A DNA stretch of 64,000 nt from Tanypteryx hageni (GCA_028673005.1 CM054114.1:25072369-25136368), one strand, 5' to 3'; shown: positions 1 through 12,997, numbered from the stretch's first letter. Notes: generated from the letters alone by a model not told the origin. Program-made: numbers and translations.

Positions 1-180
1 GGGAGGGATAAAGAGTGGGAAAGATGGAGGGAGAGAAGGATTACTAAGGAGGGATGAAGTGGGAAAAGGTTGTGGCCTCAAAAAATAGAATGGGAGGAGA
101 AGAAATAAGGTGTGGATTAGGAGTTGTGTGAAAAAGAGATGGAGTGTGAGAGGTGAGGAAAGATGAGAAAAGAGAGAAAG
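1..180. repeat. polypurine (GA-rich) tract
   Basis: The + strand is almost purely G and A (gggagg, gagaga and aaaagag runs). It is low-complexity sequence, the first of about a dozen such tracts in the window, and open frames across it are compositional artefacts. Confidence 0.8.
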
Positions 181-1150
181 AGAGTAAAGGGCACTGGAGT
201 TTGGAATGGAATAGGCCGGCCTCTCTCCATTGTTAAGGGGTCTTCTATGAGATTAAAGAGATTTCCCTTTTCAAACAGAGCCTTTCAAAACCTTTTATTC
301 CCTCTTCACCCTTGTCTCGGTTCTCTCATTCTTTTCCTTACCTTATCCGCACTCTTCCTTTTCCTCCCCTCTCCCTCCCTTACCACTCCTACCGGGAAAA
401 ATAAAATAACCTCTCTTGCTCCTCTAACTCCCATCTCACAGTCCACATCACCCCTATTATGTTCTAAAATTATACGACCATCACAGTCTTCCCGGGCGAA
501 TTGCCGTATAATAAAGCCCCTGAAAGCATCGGCCAGATTGAATTTTTTGGCGGTAAAACAGGAAGATGGTCCTTTAATAGCATAGCTGTGGATTTCGATT
601 GAATAACTTCAACATTGAATACTAGATTTGGATTTTTCGTCCCCGGAATAGGGTTTCCTTGTCACACACAAAATAATGACGAATCAAAAATGCATATAAC
701 TTCTCAAAGCATGGATAGAAACTTAGGTTACTAACAGTAAAAAAGGGCCATATAGTTGTACTAATACCAGGATAAAGATCAGACGATATTTTGGGGACTG
801 TATTTTATAAGGTGAAACTTAAGATGACTATGCATCTTTCCAAGTAGAAACATTGAGTGATTATTTTGATTTACTAACTGATTCATCCATGTGTCCCCAA
901 AATGTGTCTGTCAAACAGTTCGTTTTCCTACCAAGCAAACGTGTGTGTGTGTGCAATACCGAAAAGTGTAGGAGCGCTACCGAAAGATTACCTTGTGGAA
1001 TCAATCAATTTAGTTCAGAACAATTCAAATGCAGTAACTGAAGTGGAAGACAGTGAAAACTCCTTTGCAAAATACCAAACATCTGTTATGACTAATTATA
1101 GCTTAATAAAACCAACAACCCGCTTTCAATCAGGCGTTCTAAAAACTTAA
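181..1150. other. unassigned sequence upstream of LINE
   Basis: This is mixed sequence with a pyrimidine-rich stretch (about 290-400) and short overlapping open frames on the + strand at 163-585 and 853-1150. None shows a recognisable domain. The frame at 853-1150 lies just ahead of the LINE endonuclease and could be the tail of a decayed LINE ORF1, but nothing in it proves that. Confidence 0.4.
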
Positions 1151-1179
1151 AGAAAAATTACTAAAAGTTAGTCATTCTC

Positions 1180-4100
1180 GTAAAAATGTCACAACTTTGG
1201 TATTATTTTATGTAAACATCCAGTTCCTTAGAAATAAAAGGCCATTCTTTTAAATTATTGCTTCATGAACTTAATGCAGATATTGTATTACATTCCGAAC
1301 ATTGGTAAAATGATTATAAGACATCTGTCTTTTGTGTAAATGGTTTCAATCTCAACACATCTTTCTGTCGACAAATGACTAAATATGGAGGACAGATGTA
1401 TACACATATCGTAGACTTAATGTTGTATGGAAGGGTTGAAATTAAGTGGAAACCTTGAAAGAGTATTGCATGCTCCATGGCTGTCCTAAATGTAAATAAC
1501 TTAAAATTTGATGTAATGTGTATTTATCGCCCTGCTGATGGCAATACGTTTATTTATGCCATGTATTTAGTGAGTATATTAAGTATGTTATCCACAATAA
1601 AAATAATGGCCTTATTATATTTGGTGATTTTAATATTGATCTACTAAGAGACACAACAACCAAGTTTGAATAGCAAAACCTATTGTCCTTCTTTTATATA
1701 CAAATTTTCAGTTGGGAGGTAACTCAGATTACTCCACAGTCACAATCTATAATTGTCTATGTAATCTCCGATCTTACTATCCCTGATTTTCAATATGTAA
1801 CCATCACCACTGGTTTCATCTGACCACTTTGGCCTAAATGCGACTTTCAGTGTTTATCAGGTTCCAACTAAACTAATCTCTTTATATATCCAACCGAATT
1901 TTCTCTGAAAGATTATTGGTTTATTTTCAATCCCAAGAATTTTGAGATGATGTTTTCAATGCACAAGAAGTTTACTAAAAGTTTAAAATATTCATCAATG
2001 TTTTTATGATGTTTCAATGCAGCATTTTCTAGTGTTAAAATAAGACAAAAAACCCCTGTTGGCAAAAATAAACCTATATTCAGGCACTTAGAGCAATGCA
2101 CAGACAGGAGCGTTATCTCTATTACAAAAGTAAATTTGTTGATCCTAATATATGCGATAAATATTTAATCGCACAAAAAACATTTAAAACTTGCCTACTA
2201 AATAATATAAAAACTGCAAATGAGGGCTACATAAAGTATTCTAATAATATAATTAGGTCTACCTGGATCCTTATTAAAAAGAATATCAAAGCTCAGTTCC
2301 AGTCCCACGTTTAAAAACTCTAATAATGAACTTGTTTCTTATCCGGAAAATATAGCTCAAAGTTTCAATTTCCAATTTTGTAGTATCACATCTAAGACTA
2401 GTTCAAACTTGTCATCATACTCCATACTCAGAAAGCCTTCTCTACCTTCTATTCTCCTTTTCCCTACATATCCTAGCGAAGTCATGAATACCATAACTTC
2501 TCTTCTGGCCCTGATGGTGTACCCATACCCATTGTCAAAGCATCTACAAATTCAATAGCCTTACCTCTTTGTGATATAATTAAATTATTCTTCCACAAAG
2601 GTCAGTTTCCCTATTTTCTCATACTTGCTTGGCTTTCTCCTGTCCCCAAGAAAGGTTCTTTATCTAATTCAGACAATTATCGACCAATTTCTATTTCAGA
2701 AAATATTTCATAACTGAATCTATGACTACCAACGATATACTATCAGATAGCCAATATGGCTTCATACCAGGTCAATCCACTACTATATCAACTTTCACTT
2801 TTGAACCTCATTCATCATGGCCTGAACGGTAAACTGTATACTGTTGGCATCTTTTTTGATCTCAGTAAAGCTTTTGACTATGTTGACCACTACATCCTAA
2901 TTGATGGAATAAAGCGATCCTATGCAGACAGGCATAAGTCCAATACCACATCCTAAAACAGAAACTGGAAAGTCTAGGCTGCAATAAAATGGATAATGTC
3001 ATTTTCAAGTGAAAGGAGCCACATTGTATGTTACTCTAAAAAACAACCAATGCTTCAATAACAAAAAATTCTTCATTACTCAAATTACAAACTGGCGCTC
3101 TCCAAGGATCCACTCTTTGTCTCTTATTTTTTACCCAATTTATAAATGACCTTCCCAACTTCTTGTCTAAAAGCAAATTCATCCTGTATGCAGAATATAC
3201 TACCAGAATGATAAGAGCTGATACAACGGATAATATACCTGATTTATTCGACTATGCCAACTTAATAGTCAGTGAAATGAGGGATAGGTGTATAAAAGTA
3301 ATCTAGTTCTAAACAATGACATAATCACATATGTACAGTTTCATACAAAAAATTTTTCACTCTCTTATTAATTCCCCTTAATGTATAACTCAAGCATTTG
3401 TCATTCACCATCTACAAAGTCCCTTGGCCTGAATATTTCCGAAGATATAAGTTGGTCTATCCACACAAATGCTTTAATTAAAAATCGCTATTGGTGTTTT
3501 TATAATGAAAAAATTACCTCGTTGTGTCAACTTATGTTCAAAATTGCTATATTATGCTAAAGTGCACTCTGTCCTATCCTTTGGTATAATGTTCTGGGGG
3601 AGCGTCTAAGTTTCAGAAAATTTTTTCTCTCTGCAGAAACAAGCAGTGAAAGCCGTGCTTAGAGTAACCACCCGTACACCTGGCAAGCCCCTTTTCACCT
3701 TACTGAACCTTACTTACACTCCCTTCCTTTTATATTTATGCTTGGGCATCTTTTGTTGAAAACAACTGAGAAGTTTCCTTCCAATTCAGACTACCATTGA
3801 CATAACACACGTTTAAGAAACAACATCCATGGCACACAGTACCATTACTCTCTGTGGTTAAAAGGCTCTCACCACTCGGTATTCATTATTTTCAATAAAC
3901 TACCTCATGATATCAAGATTTTCTTCTGCTACCGCTTTTCACAAAAAAAAATGAAATGTTTTATTCTCAGTAAATGCTATCACAGTGTCCATGAATTCCT
4001 AAAGGATAAACTCTAAATGCCAAATAAATAAACTCCCATTGCTATTGTTTAAAATTGTTGCATGTATACATTATAATATTTTATCTTATTTTGTGCTTTA

Positions 4101-4375
4101 ATGATAGAATTATGCTATCACTATTATGCTAATTTTACAAGATACCTTGCTGTTACTGTGCTGCTATAGATTAATATGTTATAATGTAATGGTTTCCTTT
4201 GTTAAATGTGAACTTTGTATAAAACTGTTTTGTGCTAATGAAGTTTTTCTGTGTTAATATCCATAAGTACATTTTTGTATTAACTTACTGTACTGTACTG
4301 TACTACGGTACAGTTGTCTCTTGGACCAATAATCTTCTATTCTATTTTATTCTTTCTATTCTATCCTATCAAAGA
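1180..4375 (+). mobile_element. decayed CR1/Jockey-like non-LTR retrotransposon
   Basis: Reading across several frames gives a LINE in its normal order. About 1205-1860 is an apurinic-type endonuclease, with a readable N-terminal stretch (ELNADIV, SEHW) and the core GDFNIDLL near 1627. About 2480-3650 is reverse transcriptase, and to about 4010 there is the C-terminal region. The 3' end at 4320-4375 carries a TTCTA-type simple tail. Frameshifts and stops are scattered throughout, so this is an old copy. The exact 5' end is not visible. Clade assignment rests on the style of the endonuclease and RT motifs, not on a search. Confidence 0.8.
2500..3650 (+). pseudogene. reverse transcriptase remnant of LINE
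   Basis: Successive frames show PVPKKGSLSNSDNYRPISI (about 2640-2697), SDSQYGFIPGQSTT (about 2740-2782), motif A FFDLSKAFDYVDH (about 2853-2891), motif B-like LQGSTLC followed by FINDLP (about 3092-3155), and a damaged motif C, YAEYTT in place of YADDTT (about 3188). At least three frame changes separate these blocks. Motif A keeps its aspartate while motif C has lost both. The enzyme would copy element RNA at a nicked target site; this copy cannot. Confidence 0.8.
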
Positions 4376-5534
4376 GCGGTATGCATGCCAAGTTAAAGCA
4401 GCATTTTCTAGCACCAGAAATGTTATACTGTAAATATCATAAAGATGACGGCTTCAAGATAATAACTATTCAATATTTATCCTTAAGAATTCGGAATTTA
4501 TTTAGGAATAATCTTTCTAATATCTAATCTCACTCACCTTAAAAACTCTAAATCTTCTGACTTTAATTTTTATGCAGAACTTATCACGAACATGTATCCA
4601 TTTAATTTCTGTTACTAGAATAATGTAGAATTTTGGTTATTGAAACTACATGAGATATTAATTTTGGTCTTGTATATTTGAGGTAGTACTCAACATACAC
4701 CTTCTTGCCAGAATATTTATGAAGACATGCGATTAATAACTTTTGGACATGCTAACTATATCCTGAGTATCGTCAGTGATGCAATCTCATAGTTCAACTT
4801 AGGAGATTGGCCGTGCAGCATAAAATTTGTATTTGATAAATTCCTTATATATAAATTGTCAAGTTTCCGTCTGTCTGTCAGTCGCAATACAAGCATCACC
4901 GGTGGCATAGAATAGGAGGGAGAGAAGGAAAATAATGGGATAGAAGGAGAGAAAGCGTGGGGTAGAATGAATGGAGTTTTAGTTCAATTCCTTTTTCATA
5001 TCTACCCTTCATTTTTTGACGGGCAGTTCCATTATATAACCATAAATTATGATTTCGAATCAATTCAATATTCTTAAAATATTATTCTTCCCGTTCTCTT
5101 AATAGATATTCGACTATTCTCATATAAAATCCCACTAGTCAGGGACTCACGAGGACCAAGAAAAGGCGTCTACCTCGGTCAGTTAAATTTTTTGAGATTA
5201 CTGCAGAAGGAGGATCGCAAATATTGTGAGAAGCATGCAAGAATCATCATCTTGTTGAAGGTCCATCGAAGGCACGAACATTTTATTAATAGCTGAGACA
5301 CCAAAAACGTTTGTGGAACGATTCCAAGTTTTCATATAAAAAGTTTATTTGTGCAAGAAAATGTTAAGGTACCATAAATTTAAGCTTGGTGAGTCATGAG
5401 TTTGTTTGCTAGTCAGGTGCACATTCACAGAGTCCCAAAAAGTTTCGTAACTCTAGTTGACAAATGAAAAGTTCTCTCATATGAATATATAAGGTTTAAG
5501 GTTTTATAAGCATGTTAAATCAGACTGTTACGCT
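4376..5534. other. AT-rich sequence with a possible Helitron-like 5' end
   Basis: No gene is visible. Around 4838-4890 the sequence TTCCTTATATATA is followed closely by CTGTCTGTCTGTC. This arrangement recurs in reverse at about 47160-47210 and resembles the start of Helitron-type repeats. The remainder shows nothing recognisable. Confidence 0.35.
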
Positions 5535-5800
5535 CAGGGCCGGCCCGAGCTATGGGAGAGCCGGATGGGTGTCCGTGGCGCCAAATTCTGGAGGGCGCTA
5601 ACTCGACCAACTATCTATGCATTACTTGTAAGTGAAGAAATATTTTATGTAAACTGATAACGCAGAATAGACTGAAATGCTGATGGCATTCCTTTTATTT
5701 TTTTCTTTATCAGTAATATTTACAGAGCGATGAGTAAATAAGTATTTACATTGTAAATATCTCAACAAATATTTACAGAGGAGGGCGCTATCTCGTAGCT
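5535..5800. mobile_element. hAT-like element end
   Basis: CAGGGCCGGCCCG at 5535 is the typical opening of a class of hAT terminal inverted repeats. It is followed by GAGGGCGCTA, which recurs near 5782. I could not find a matching opposite end or an 8-bp duplication, so this is a truncated copy or a non-autonomous fragment. Confidence 0.4.
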
Positions 5801-6084
5801 GTCTGGTAGCATTAGATGGGAAATATCATCTCATACCTGGCAATCTCTGTGTTACAATTCATCGAATAAAAAGTAAATTATTTTTAATATTGTTACAAAA
5901 CAAACTTAAAAGACTAACAGTCACACATCGGTCGGAGCTAAAAAATAATGTACCTTGTTCCGTTGACGAAGAAAATAAAATGCATACCTGCTTGAGAAAC
6001 AGCCTGCATTGCTCATCCTTCTTCGTATTTAAAAAAGTTATTTCCTGGCAGCTAATTTGGGTTGATCGAAGCGAACGCTTTCAG

Positions 6085-6410
6085 AGATATTTCCCCCCCT
6101 TCCGGAATACCTCTATTTCTCTGTCCTCGGCGAGCGCGATAGCATTTCGTCCTTATCTTTCTCCATCCACCCTTCTCCATTTTCACCCTGCATTCGCATC
6201 ACAATTCTACCCCCTCTACATGCCCCTTTTAACTCTCTTCCTTTGTCTCGGTTTTTCATCAAAACTTTTACGTGCCTCTCTCTCTCTCATTTTCCCGAGA
6301 TATTTTTTCTCTCCTCGACGTTCCTCTTTCATTTTTTTTTCATCGGGGATAACGGCTTTCTCCTCTTCCAACCTCTTTTTCCTACCCAATTCTTCCACCT
6401 CTCACCTAAC
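6085..6410. repeat. polypyrimidine (CT-rich) tract
   Basis: The + strand is dominated by C and T (ttcccccc, ctctctctc, ctcctcttcc). It explains the 217-codon open frame at 5890-6543, whose translation is rich in Ser, Phe and Leu and has no domain; I do not call that a gene. Confidence 0.7.
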
Positions 6411-7840
6411 AATAGCTATAATAATAATCGATTGCTCGTCCGCTTCTTTTCACTTTTCAATCCAGACCGGAATACAGATAACTGAAAATGTTAACAGAAT
6501 GCAGATTGCGGTGGTTTTGGGCTCTTTTGCTTCAAGAGGCTAGAGATGTTTTGGAAATCATTATTGTCATTAATATGCAAGATAAGTATCACGGCCGTCA
6601 GTGAAAATGAATCAAAAAGAAGTACTTTTCCGTTTTATAGACAAGGGAAAAAAGTAGATGGGATGAGAGTCTCGCTTCTATTGGAAGAAATGCCAAAAAA
6701 TGTCTCGTGTGCGCTTCGTTCCAGAAAAAAGTAAGCAGTCAAAAAGGAAAAGAGCATAAGCCCCGCCGTAATGAATAGTGAAATGATATTGATTCGGCGA
6801 ATTAATAGCAAAAGTAAAAAATCCTTTTTTTAGAGATACTCAAAATTTGAGCCGTAAAGTTTACCGTTATACAGAGGCCCTTTCTGTGGGCGTTACGTTC
6901 TTGGAAAACACCAAAATACGAAAGCCAAGGGGATTTGGGAAGAATTTGGTTCAGTTCCTGGCTCAAAAAGGAAAAGTTACTGATTCGCCAGACAAAGAAT
7001 TTTGCGATGAACAATATGTATTTATCACGCGAGAAACTAGTAAAATTGAATTCAAGTTTTTAAATAATTAAATAGAGCCATCACTCGTATAACGACATTT
7101 CGTGGTCACTGCACTAAGACATGGTGAACGCAGTTCTTAGTAATGGGGTCTCTAAGTCACAATTTCGGCGCTATCGTATCTTCGCCTCTTGCAGTATTGA
7201 TAATTAGATCGGCAAAGGTCTTCCCGAATTATGTAAATCAATGAACCAAATAAAACAATTAAATATTAAATATGGCAAAAACGCAATTATAATGTATCAA
7301 TACATTTTCATGTACTAAGCAACTGTCATCAGGACTGTTATCAGCTTCTTAGATTCCTGATGCCTCCGATCACGTAATTATTAAGTGTTAAAAGTTTGAC
7401 GTCCATCATCCAATTATTAAACATAAAACAAATTTTTTGTTTGTTTGTTTAGTAGTTTTGGAACAAATGGCACCCAACCATTATTACGCCCATTTTTATG
7501 GGAGGTTAATTCCATTTTCCGGATTTTTGATTAAAGTGAGATTTTTCAGGGACGGATCAACAGCGCTGAACTTTTTGTTAGCAAATTTATGGACTAATGA
7601 CATCGCTAACAAAGCTACAGTTGAGTCTCATAATATTAAGAGCCACTAAAAAAACCTTAATCCACTTAACTTTTTATAATCGCTTGATAAACAAAGCCGG
7701 TAGAAAAAATTACTTTCCCTCGAAATGTAGACTCTCTGGGTAACTGGGACTCAAGGTCAGGTTATAGTAGTGAAATCACGACTCCTAACAGTTAACAAGT
7801 GTATTTAATACATAGGATCTTACATGTGTTACTAAGATTC
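6411..7840. other. unassigned intergenic sequence
   Basis: There are only short open frames without recognisable domains. The one notable item is TCGTATAACGACATTTCG at about 7088, an 18-base match to part of the 15-bp minisatellite at 33326-33460. Confidence 0.5.
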
Positions 7841-8300
7841 GTTTTAGGTGTATGTTGGGTGTCATAAGCACGGTGATATGATTCAGGAGCAAAGCAGCGT
7901 AATCTGGGTGGCATGACCTCAGAGGGCGTTTAGTGTATGTTTGGCGACTTAAGATTTAGGGGCAATCATGTGTCGGGTGGGTTTCGTACAATTAGCAGGA
8001 TTTTTTGTTTTTGGTAGTGTCAGTTGCAACGGAACACCAGAGTCTGTTGGGATGCATACTGTAAAGGGGAAATTGGTGTGCGTTTGGTGCTATAAGTTTT
8101 AGGAAAATACCTGAGCAGGGTGGGTTGCATGCAACTTGGTTCTATCGGTGTGAGTTTGTTGGCATACATTTTTGTGGAAAAACAAATTAGATTGGAATGC
8201 ATACAATCAAGGGGCAATGGTGTGAGTTTGGTGGTATAAGATTTAGGGAAAAATCTGAGTTGGGTGGGTTGCATACAATCTGGGTGCATTGCGTACATTT
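7840..8300 (-). repeat. degenerate 72-bp minisatellite
   Basis: At least three imperfect units of about 72 bp follow one another from 8049 to 8265. Each contains a TTGCATACAA-like block, a GTGTGAGTTTGGTGG-like block and a GATTTAGGGAAAA-like block; weaker copies extend back to 7840. Because 72 is a multiple of three, the minus strand stays open (8020-8298), giving a 24-residue repeat with the theme CMQPTxLRFFPK. The sequence shows the repetition clearly. Whether it is translated is unknown, and I treat it as a repeat. Confidence 0.7.
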
Positions 8301-9650
8301 GGAAGCTGATTTATTTCATCAGTTCTCTCTCAGTGCTCAGTAGTGTTAATACCTTTAGCCGCTCATCCAGCATTGTTGATCGCAGTTTATTCTTTATAAG
8401 TGCCAATTTGCTAAATGAACGCTCATTGGTTATTGTAACTATTTACATTGCTGTCCATATAGTCTGAGGTTGCGATAACAATAATAAAGCAATAAATGAT
8501 ACTATGGTAATTGCCCGTCAAATATGACGGGTATGCGTGAATTAAGTATTAAGTTAAAATTGAAATAAAAATTAATGAAACCAACTTTTATAAGTACTAA
8601 AAAGTAAGCGATAAATATAAAATTCGCATAAATGAGTGTTCCAGAGAGTAAAAATAGTTTTACGAGAATAGAAATTGTTTGACAAAGAAATACATAACAT
8701 ATACAATTCTTATACGCCAAGAATTATTTTTAATACATGCAACATTTAATATTGTCTCTCTCTCCTTTGTTTCTATCCCTCTCTCTCTCTCTCTCTCTCT
8801 CGTATTAAAGCATTCAAAGCACGCATACTTTACGTATATAGTATAATAATTAAGGCGACAATACAATCTCAAGGTTTAACAATGACACGGTCAGTAAGGC
8901 AACATATCGTTAAAAAGCTTACAATTTTCAAATAAATTTTATTCAAACGTAGAGCTTGAGCGATTTTGAATCATAGACAATACGTGAAGATAAGAATAAG
9001 AAATATTGTTTATTTTTCTTTAAAGCGGTCTAGGTCCGAAGATCGTAGGTTAATTCTTTCTAATTTTGAATTTGCAAAAGAATAAAAGCCTGTAAGTCCA
9101 AAAATAGATTTTTACGTGTTATTTTATGGAAAATAGAAATTATCTACTGGAGTCAAACCCGAGTCTTTTTTGGGAATTAGTTTCGCAAATGGCTTGTACT
9201 ATAAGAGTAAAAGATTTCTATCAAATTTTAATCTTATACCTACTCGAAAAGTTTGTTAAGAATAGCATTACATTCAGTTAGTGGCGCGGTCTGGTGACGC
9301 GTGATGGAATTTGTTGCAGACGGAATAAGAGAAATATATAAATAATATGATATGTATTCCTTCGTCGATTTCAAAGCTAACATTGCGGATCGCGTTGGCT
9401 ACGCTTAGAAAAAGCAAGAAAAACCCATAAAATTTTAAAAAGGATTTCTATTTCTGAGAACTTCTACCATGTAACATTTAAGCTACGCAAAAATATATAA
9501 GATACCTAATTGAATTTAATTTGAAAGTTATAATCATCATGGTTGTCAGTTGTACAGTGTCATTCCATTTTATCATAAGCGAAAACATTAAAAGCGGTCG
9601 CCGATGTAAAATAAAAAGTTAAAAACGCCTTTGCGTGCCGTCTGGAAATC
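8301..9650. other. AT-rich intergenic sequence
   Basis: No gene is recognisable. It contains the hairpin CCCGTCA/TGACGGG (about 8514-8530), which has the look of a Helitron 3' stem but no CTRR end. A (CT)n run lies at 8778-8801. Otherwise I see nothing. Confidence 0.4.
8778..8801. repeat. (CT)n microsatellite
   Basis: An uninterrupted CT dinucleotide run of about 12 units, within a wider CT-rich stretch beginning near 8755. Confidence 0.9.
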
Positions 9651-9789
9651 GAGAAACGGTTTCTCTCAACTCTCTCTCCCTCGAGTCTGTTTGCAGACGG
9701 AGGGAAATTGAATTCAGTGAATTTCAGGCCGGGGTAAAATATCCCTTCCACATCATCCGCTTTTCCATTTCCCAAAAACTTTTTCCACA

Positions 9790-10075
9790 AGTTCCCTTCT
9801 CCTTCCTACTTCCTTCTCCTCCCCCTGCCGCTCTCACCGTTAATCTTCCTCGCTTTCTTCAGGAATGCATTTCAAAAACGTATCCGAATCAATTTCTACT
9901 CCCCCCCTTCCCCCATCTCTTCCACCTCTGGTCTCCCTTCCCCCTTCCACGTGGTCTCCATTCCCCCTTCCCCGTGGTCTCCATTCCCCCTCCTTCTGGT
10001 ATCTCTTCTCCCTCTCTCTGCTCTCCCTTTTTCCTCCCACTGGTATCCCTTCCCCTTCCCCCACTCTCTCCGATT
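9790..10075. repeat. polypyrimidine tract with internal repetition
   Basis: C/T-rich DNA in which the phrase CGTGGTCTCCATTCCCCCT occurs twice near 9948-9992, so part of it has grown by tandem duplication. Long open frames on both strands here (9635-10294 + and 9889-10302 -) are low-complexity Pro/Ser/Leu or Gly/Arg/Glu translations. Confidence 0.7.
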
Positions 10076-10640
10076 AAGATTGAAGTGACGGCACGCGGGA
10101 AGCGATTTTCTTTACGTTTAGACGTCACGCGACAAATCATGCGAATGATTCCTCGATTTAATCGAATCGAAGGATTTATTATGCGTATGATTTCGACGGT
10201 AGCAAAGATACATACGCAATTGTGCAAGCGTACTTGTAATTTATCTAACATATTAACTGAATTCAGGCGATTCAAGTTGCCTGTGTATTTGTGAGCGCAC
10301 AAACGTTACGTTTTTACGATACTGAAAAATTAGCCGATTTTCGTAGATTTTGTCCATTTCTTACCCCAACAAAAGGTCTAAAATAAGCAAATCGAAGAAA
10401 CGTTTCCGCCGCTCTTATCTTCTTCGTAATTTTCTCCTTAAAGAAGTCGACGTGAGCTAAGTCTACATCTCCGCTATAAATTCAACTCGCGTCTTCACTT
10501 TTTAGCTCTTGTTTTACTCTCCGATCCGTCTTCAGTCTGGAGCTGTAAATAGCTATTTTAGCACCCGGGGAAAACTACCAAATATACGCTCCCTCCATAA
10601 AAAATTCTCTATTACCTATAAGGATTAAGGGCGAAAAATA
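10076..10640. other. unassigned sequence
   Basis: Base composition is closer to average than in the neighbours, with several CpG-containing words. No coding or repeat signal could be recognised. Confidence 0.3.
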
Positions 10641-10648
10641 AAAATGAA

Positions 10649-10945
10649 CTATAAATTAAATAATTTATTACTATAACTGTACATAATTATGAATATAATT
10701 ACGTACATAATTGCACACATACTTAATTTAAATACAGAAAGTATAAATATTTTAATATTAGGAGTAATTTTATGTGATTTTAATGCAGCAAACTCATCAA
10801 AAGCATCATCGAAATTTATAATGTCTGCTATGCGTAATACCTTGAACAAGTATAGCAGTGAAATATCCCGTCCTTGTGACATGCAACAACTTGCCTTTAA
10901 TAATTTTTGCGCCCCTTCATTAGCTACGCCCGCTTGCTCCGCCAT
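10649..10945 (-). other. 98-codon open frame, function unknown
   Basis: The frame starts at a methionine (MAEQAGVANEGAQKLL) and for about 60 residues has balanced, non-repetitive composition. It then turns into an AT-driven Ile/Tyr-rich end (from about residue 70, next to 10649-10740). The first part could be a short coding exon that runs into an intron, since AT-rich sequence follows. It could also be chance, and I recognise no family. Confidence that it is coding is low. Confidence 0.2.
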
Positions 10946-11039
10946 AGTTACGGCGCTGCTTCAGACAAATCCCGAAGACATTGTACAATTTCTGCAGGTG
11001 ACCGCAAGGAACGATGCATGGTTCCCGTTATATGGCTAA

Positions 11040-12584
11040 ACAGAAACTCAGACTTTTGGCGAGTTACAACAATAGAACCGTAGCATCAGCAAAAATGTCT
11101 TGTGAATTAATGACAAAGTCACAGAGTATACATTGTAAAAATACCTCGTCCGATTGACGATAACGCGTACCCTTTTAGTAAGCGTAAAATTCATAGCTGA
11201 GGCTGCACTGAGTGAGGTGAGCATTTAATAATATAATAATGACAATACTGATGCATCAGTTTGCGATACGATAGTTGCAGTGTGAGTGAGCAGTTCGTAA
11301 TATGATAAGGACGCTCTTTTGATAATCGGAGACCACTCACGAAACGAGAAATACGGGAATTAAATTAGAGGATACTATGAATACAACGATCAAATAAAAA
11401 CGGCTAGCGATCAGATTGACCGCTGTTGCCGTTATAGGTAGAATGATTTGCATATAATACAATTATGATGCGATTTTCGTTAAACTTCACAAGGATATTG
11501 AGGACGTAAAGGAGATTGTTAAAGTGGCAATAAAAAAATAGCGCACAAAAGAAAAGGCCCAGCGGTCAGAATGACTAAGTTAAATGATATAAAAAAGTAG
11601 ACAAACTTAGATTAAAAACAATTATGACTCTTCAAGTGAAGTTAAATAAATTCCCAATAATGACCGTATGCAACTGACCATACCTGGAGAAGATAATAAT
11701 TTATGAAAATTTTCTCGAATGATTTTTATGGTAAACAAGAATCTATAGCTAAGATTTATTATTCTCTTAGGATTCACTTCAGTTTGCCGTTAAACAATAA
11801 ATAATTCCCGTAGAAAAGTGTTCAATAACTCGTTAGGTTTCTGTCATTAAAAAGAGGCAACATACATTAGGACAGGTTAATACTTTCGATGATGTTTTTA
11901 TTTTCCACATTAAAAAATGATTTTTGTCGATAATAGTTCGTACTTATGCTACGATGCGCAATAATATACGATCGTGAAATAGGATAAGAAAATAAAATGA
12001 TAACCATTTCTAAATACTAATCAGAATGAACACGTATATCATAGTGTCTTTTCTTTTGCTAATATATCTCTAAGTGGGTTTGTCTTACATATTTTCTTGC
12101 AAAAATTCAACAAACCAATGAAAGACATCTGCACACCCGACTATTTTTAAATAGTAAAATGTACTCTAAATTAATTATTAGCAGTTTTCTTTGCGTTTTT
12201 GAATTAATTAAGATACCTTAAAAGTAACTTTTTGGGAAAGTAATCTAAAAGACAGATAGGCGGGAGTTTAACCGAAACACAGACTATTAACGCAAATATT
12301 ATCCTATCATTAAATAAAAAAGGCGGATGGATAAAATGTATCCAATAAAAGAACAAAATCGTTTCTTGAATCGAAATATCAAAGTTTCACGAAAAGACAT
12401 AATATATGGGTAAAAATAAGGAACAATCAGAGTTGCAAAGTAGAATCATACAAAGACATACTATTTCTATGACTGGGAATCAGAAATTCAGAGCGAGAAA
12501 AAAAAGATGATATATAAGTCGCAGTTCTTCTTCAGTGAGTCTTGTAGAGGACGTCGTAGTCATCGGGATAGTAAGATATTGAGA
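11040..12584. other. AT-rich intergenic sequence
   Basis: I see no gene, transposon end or tandem repeat here. Composition is about two-thirds A+T with no long open frame. Confidence 0.5.
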
Positions 12585-12866
12585 TGAGATAGTGAGAGGA
12601 GAGGTCAAAAGAGATTTCAGGGGTATTCCATGGAGAGAAAGAGAGAGAGAAAGAGAGAGAGTGAGAGAGAGAGAGAGATTGGATGGAAGAATGGGGAAGA
12701 ATCGATCTGATTTGGTAGAGTGAGGAACAAAGCTGGAGAATTGGACATACTTGCGAGAGGTATGGGAAGGAGTGAATGAGAAAGGGAGAATTGAGCGAAA
12801 TTAAGGCTGCTTAGTATGGCGGAAGAACTGAGGTGACAGACTATAGCGAGAGAAGATATTGAGACA
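12585..12866. repeat. polypurine tract ending in (GATA)n
   Basis: GA-rich sequence that runs directly into GATAGATAGATAA at 12867-12879. The same join of a polypurine tract with (GATA)n is found at 41900-42404, so the two belong to one repeat arrangement. Confidence 0.7.
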
Positions 12867-12996
12867 GATAGATAGATAATCGTCTTTATTTGGAAAAATG
12901 TAGAACACAAGATCCATTCTTGCATTTAAACCTTCGTAAATATATTAAATATAAAAAAAAATAAAATGCGATATTACAATACAAATTACATAATCA

Positions 12997-12997
<1 letters not shown>

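Noticed and set aside
5890..6543. 217-codon open frame on +
   Set aside because: It coincides with a pyrimidine-rich tract; Ser/Phe/Leu-rich translation with no domain.
12511..12536. TATATAAG followed by TCAGT, possible core promoter
   Set aside because: The spacing of about 23 bases is shorter than usual for TATA and initiator, and no transcript or coding sequence follows.
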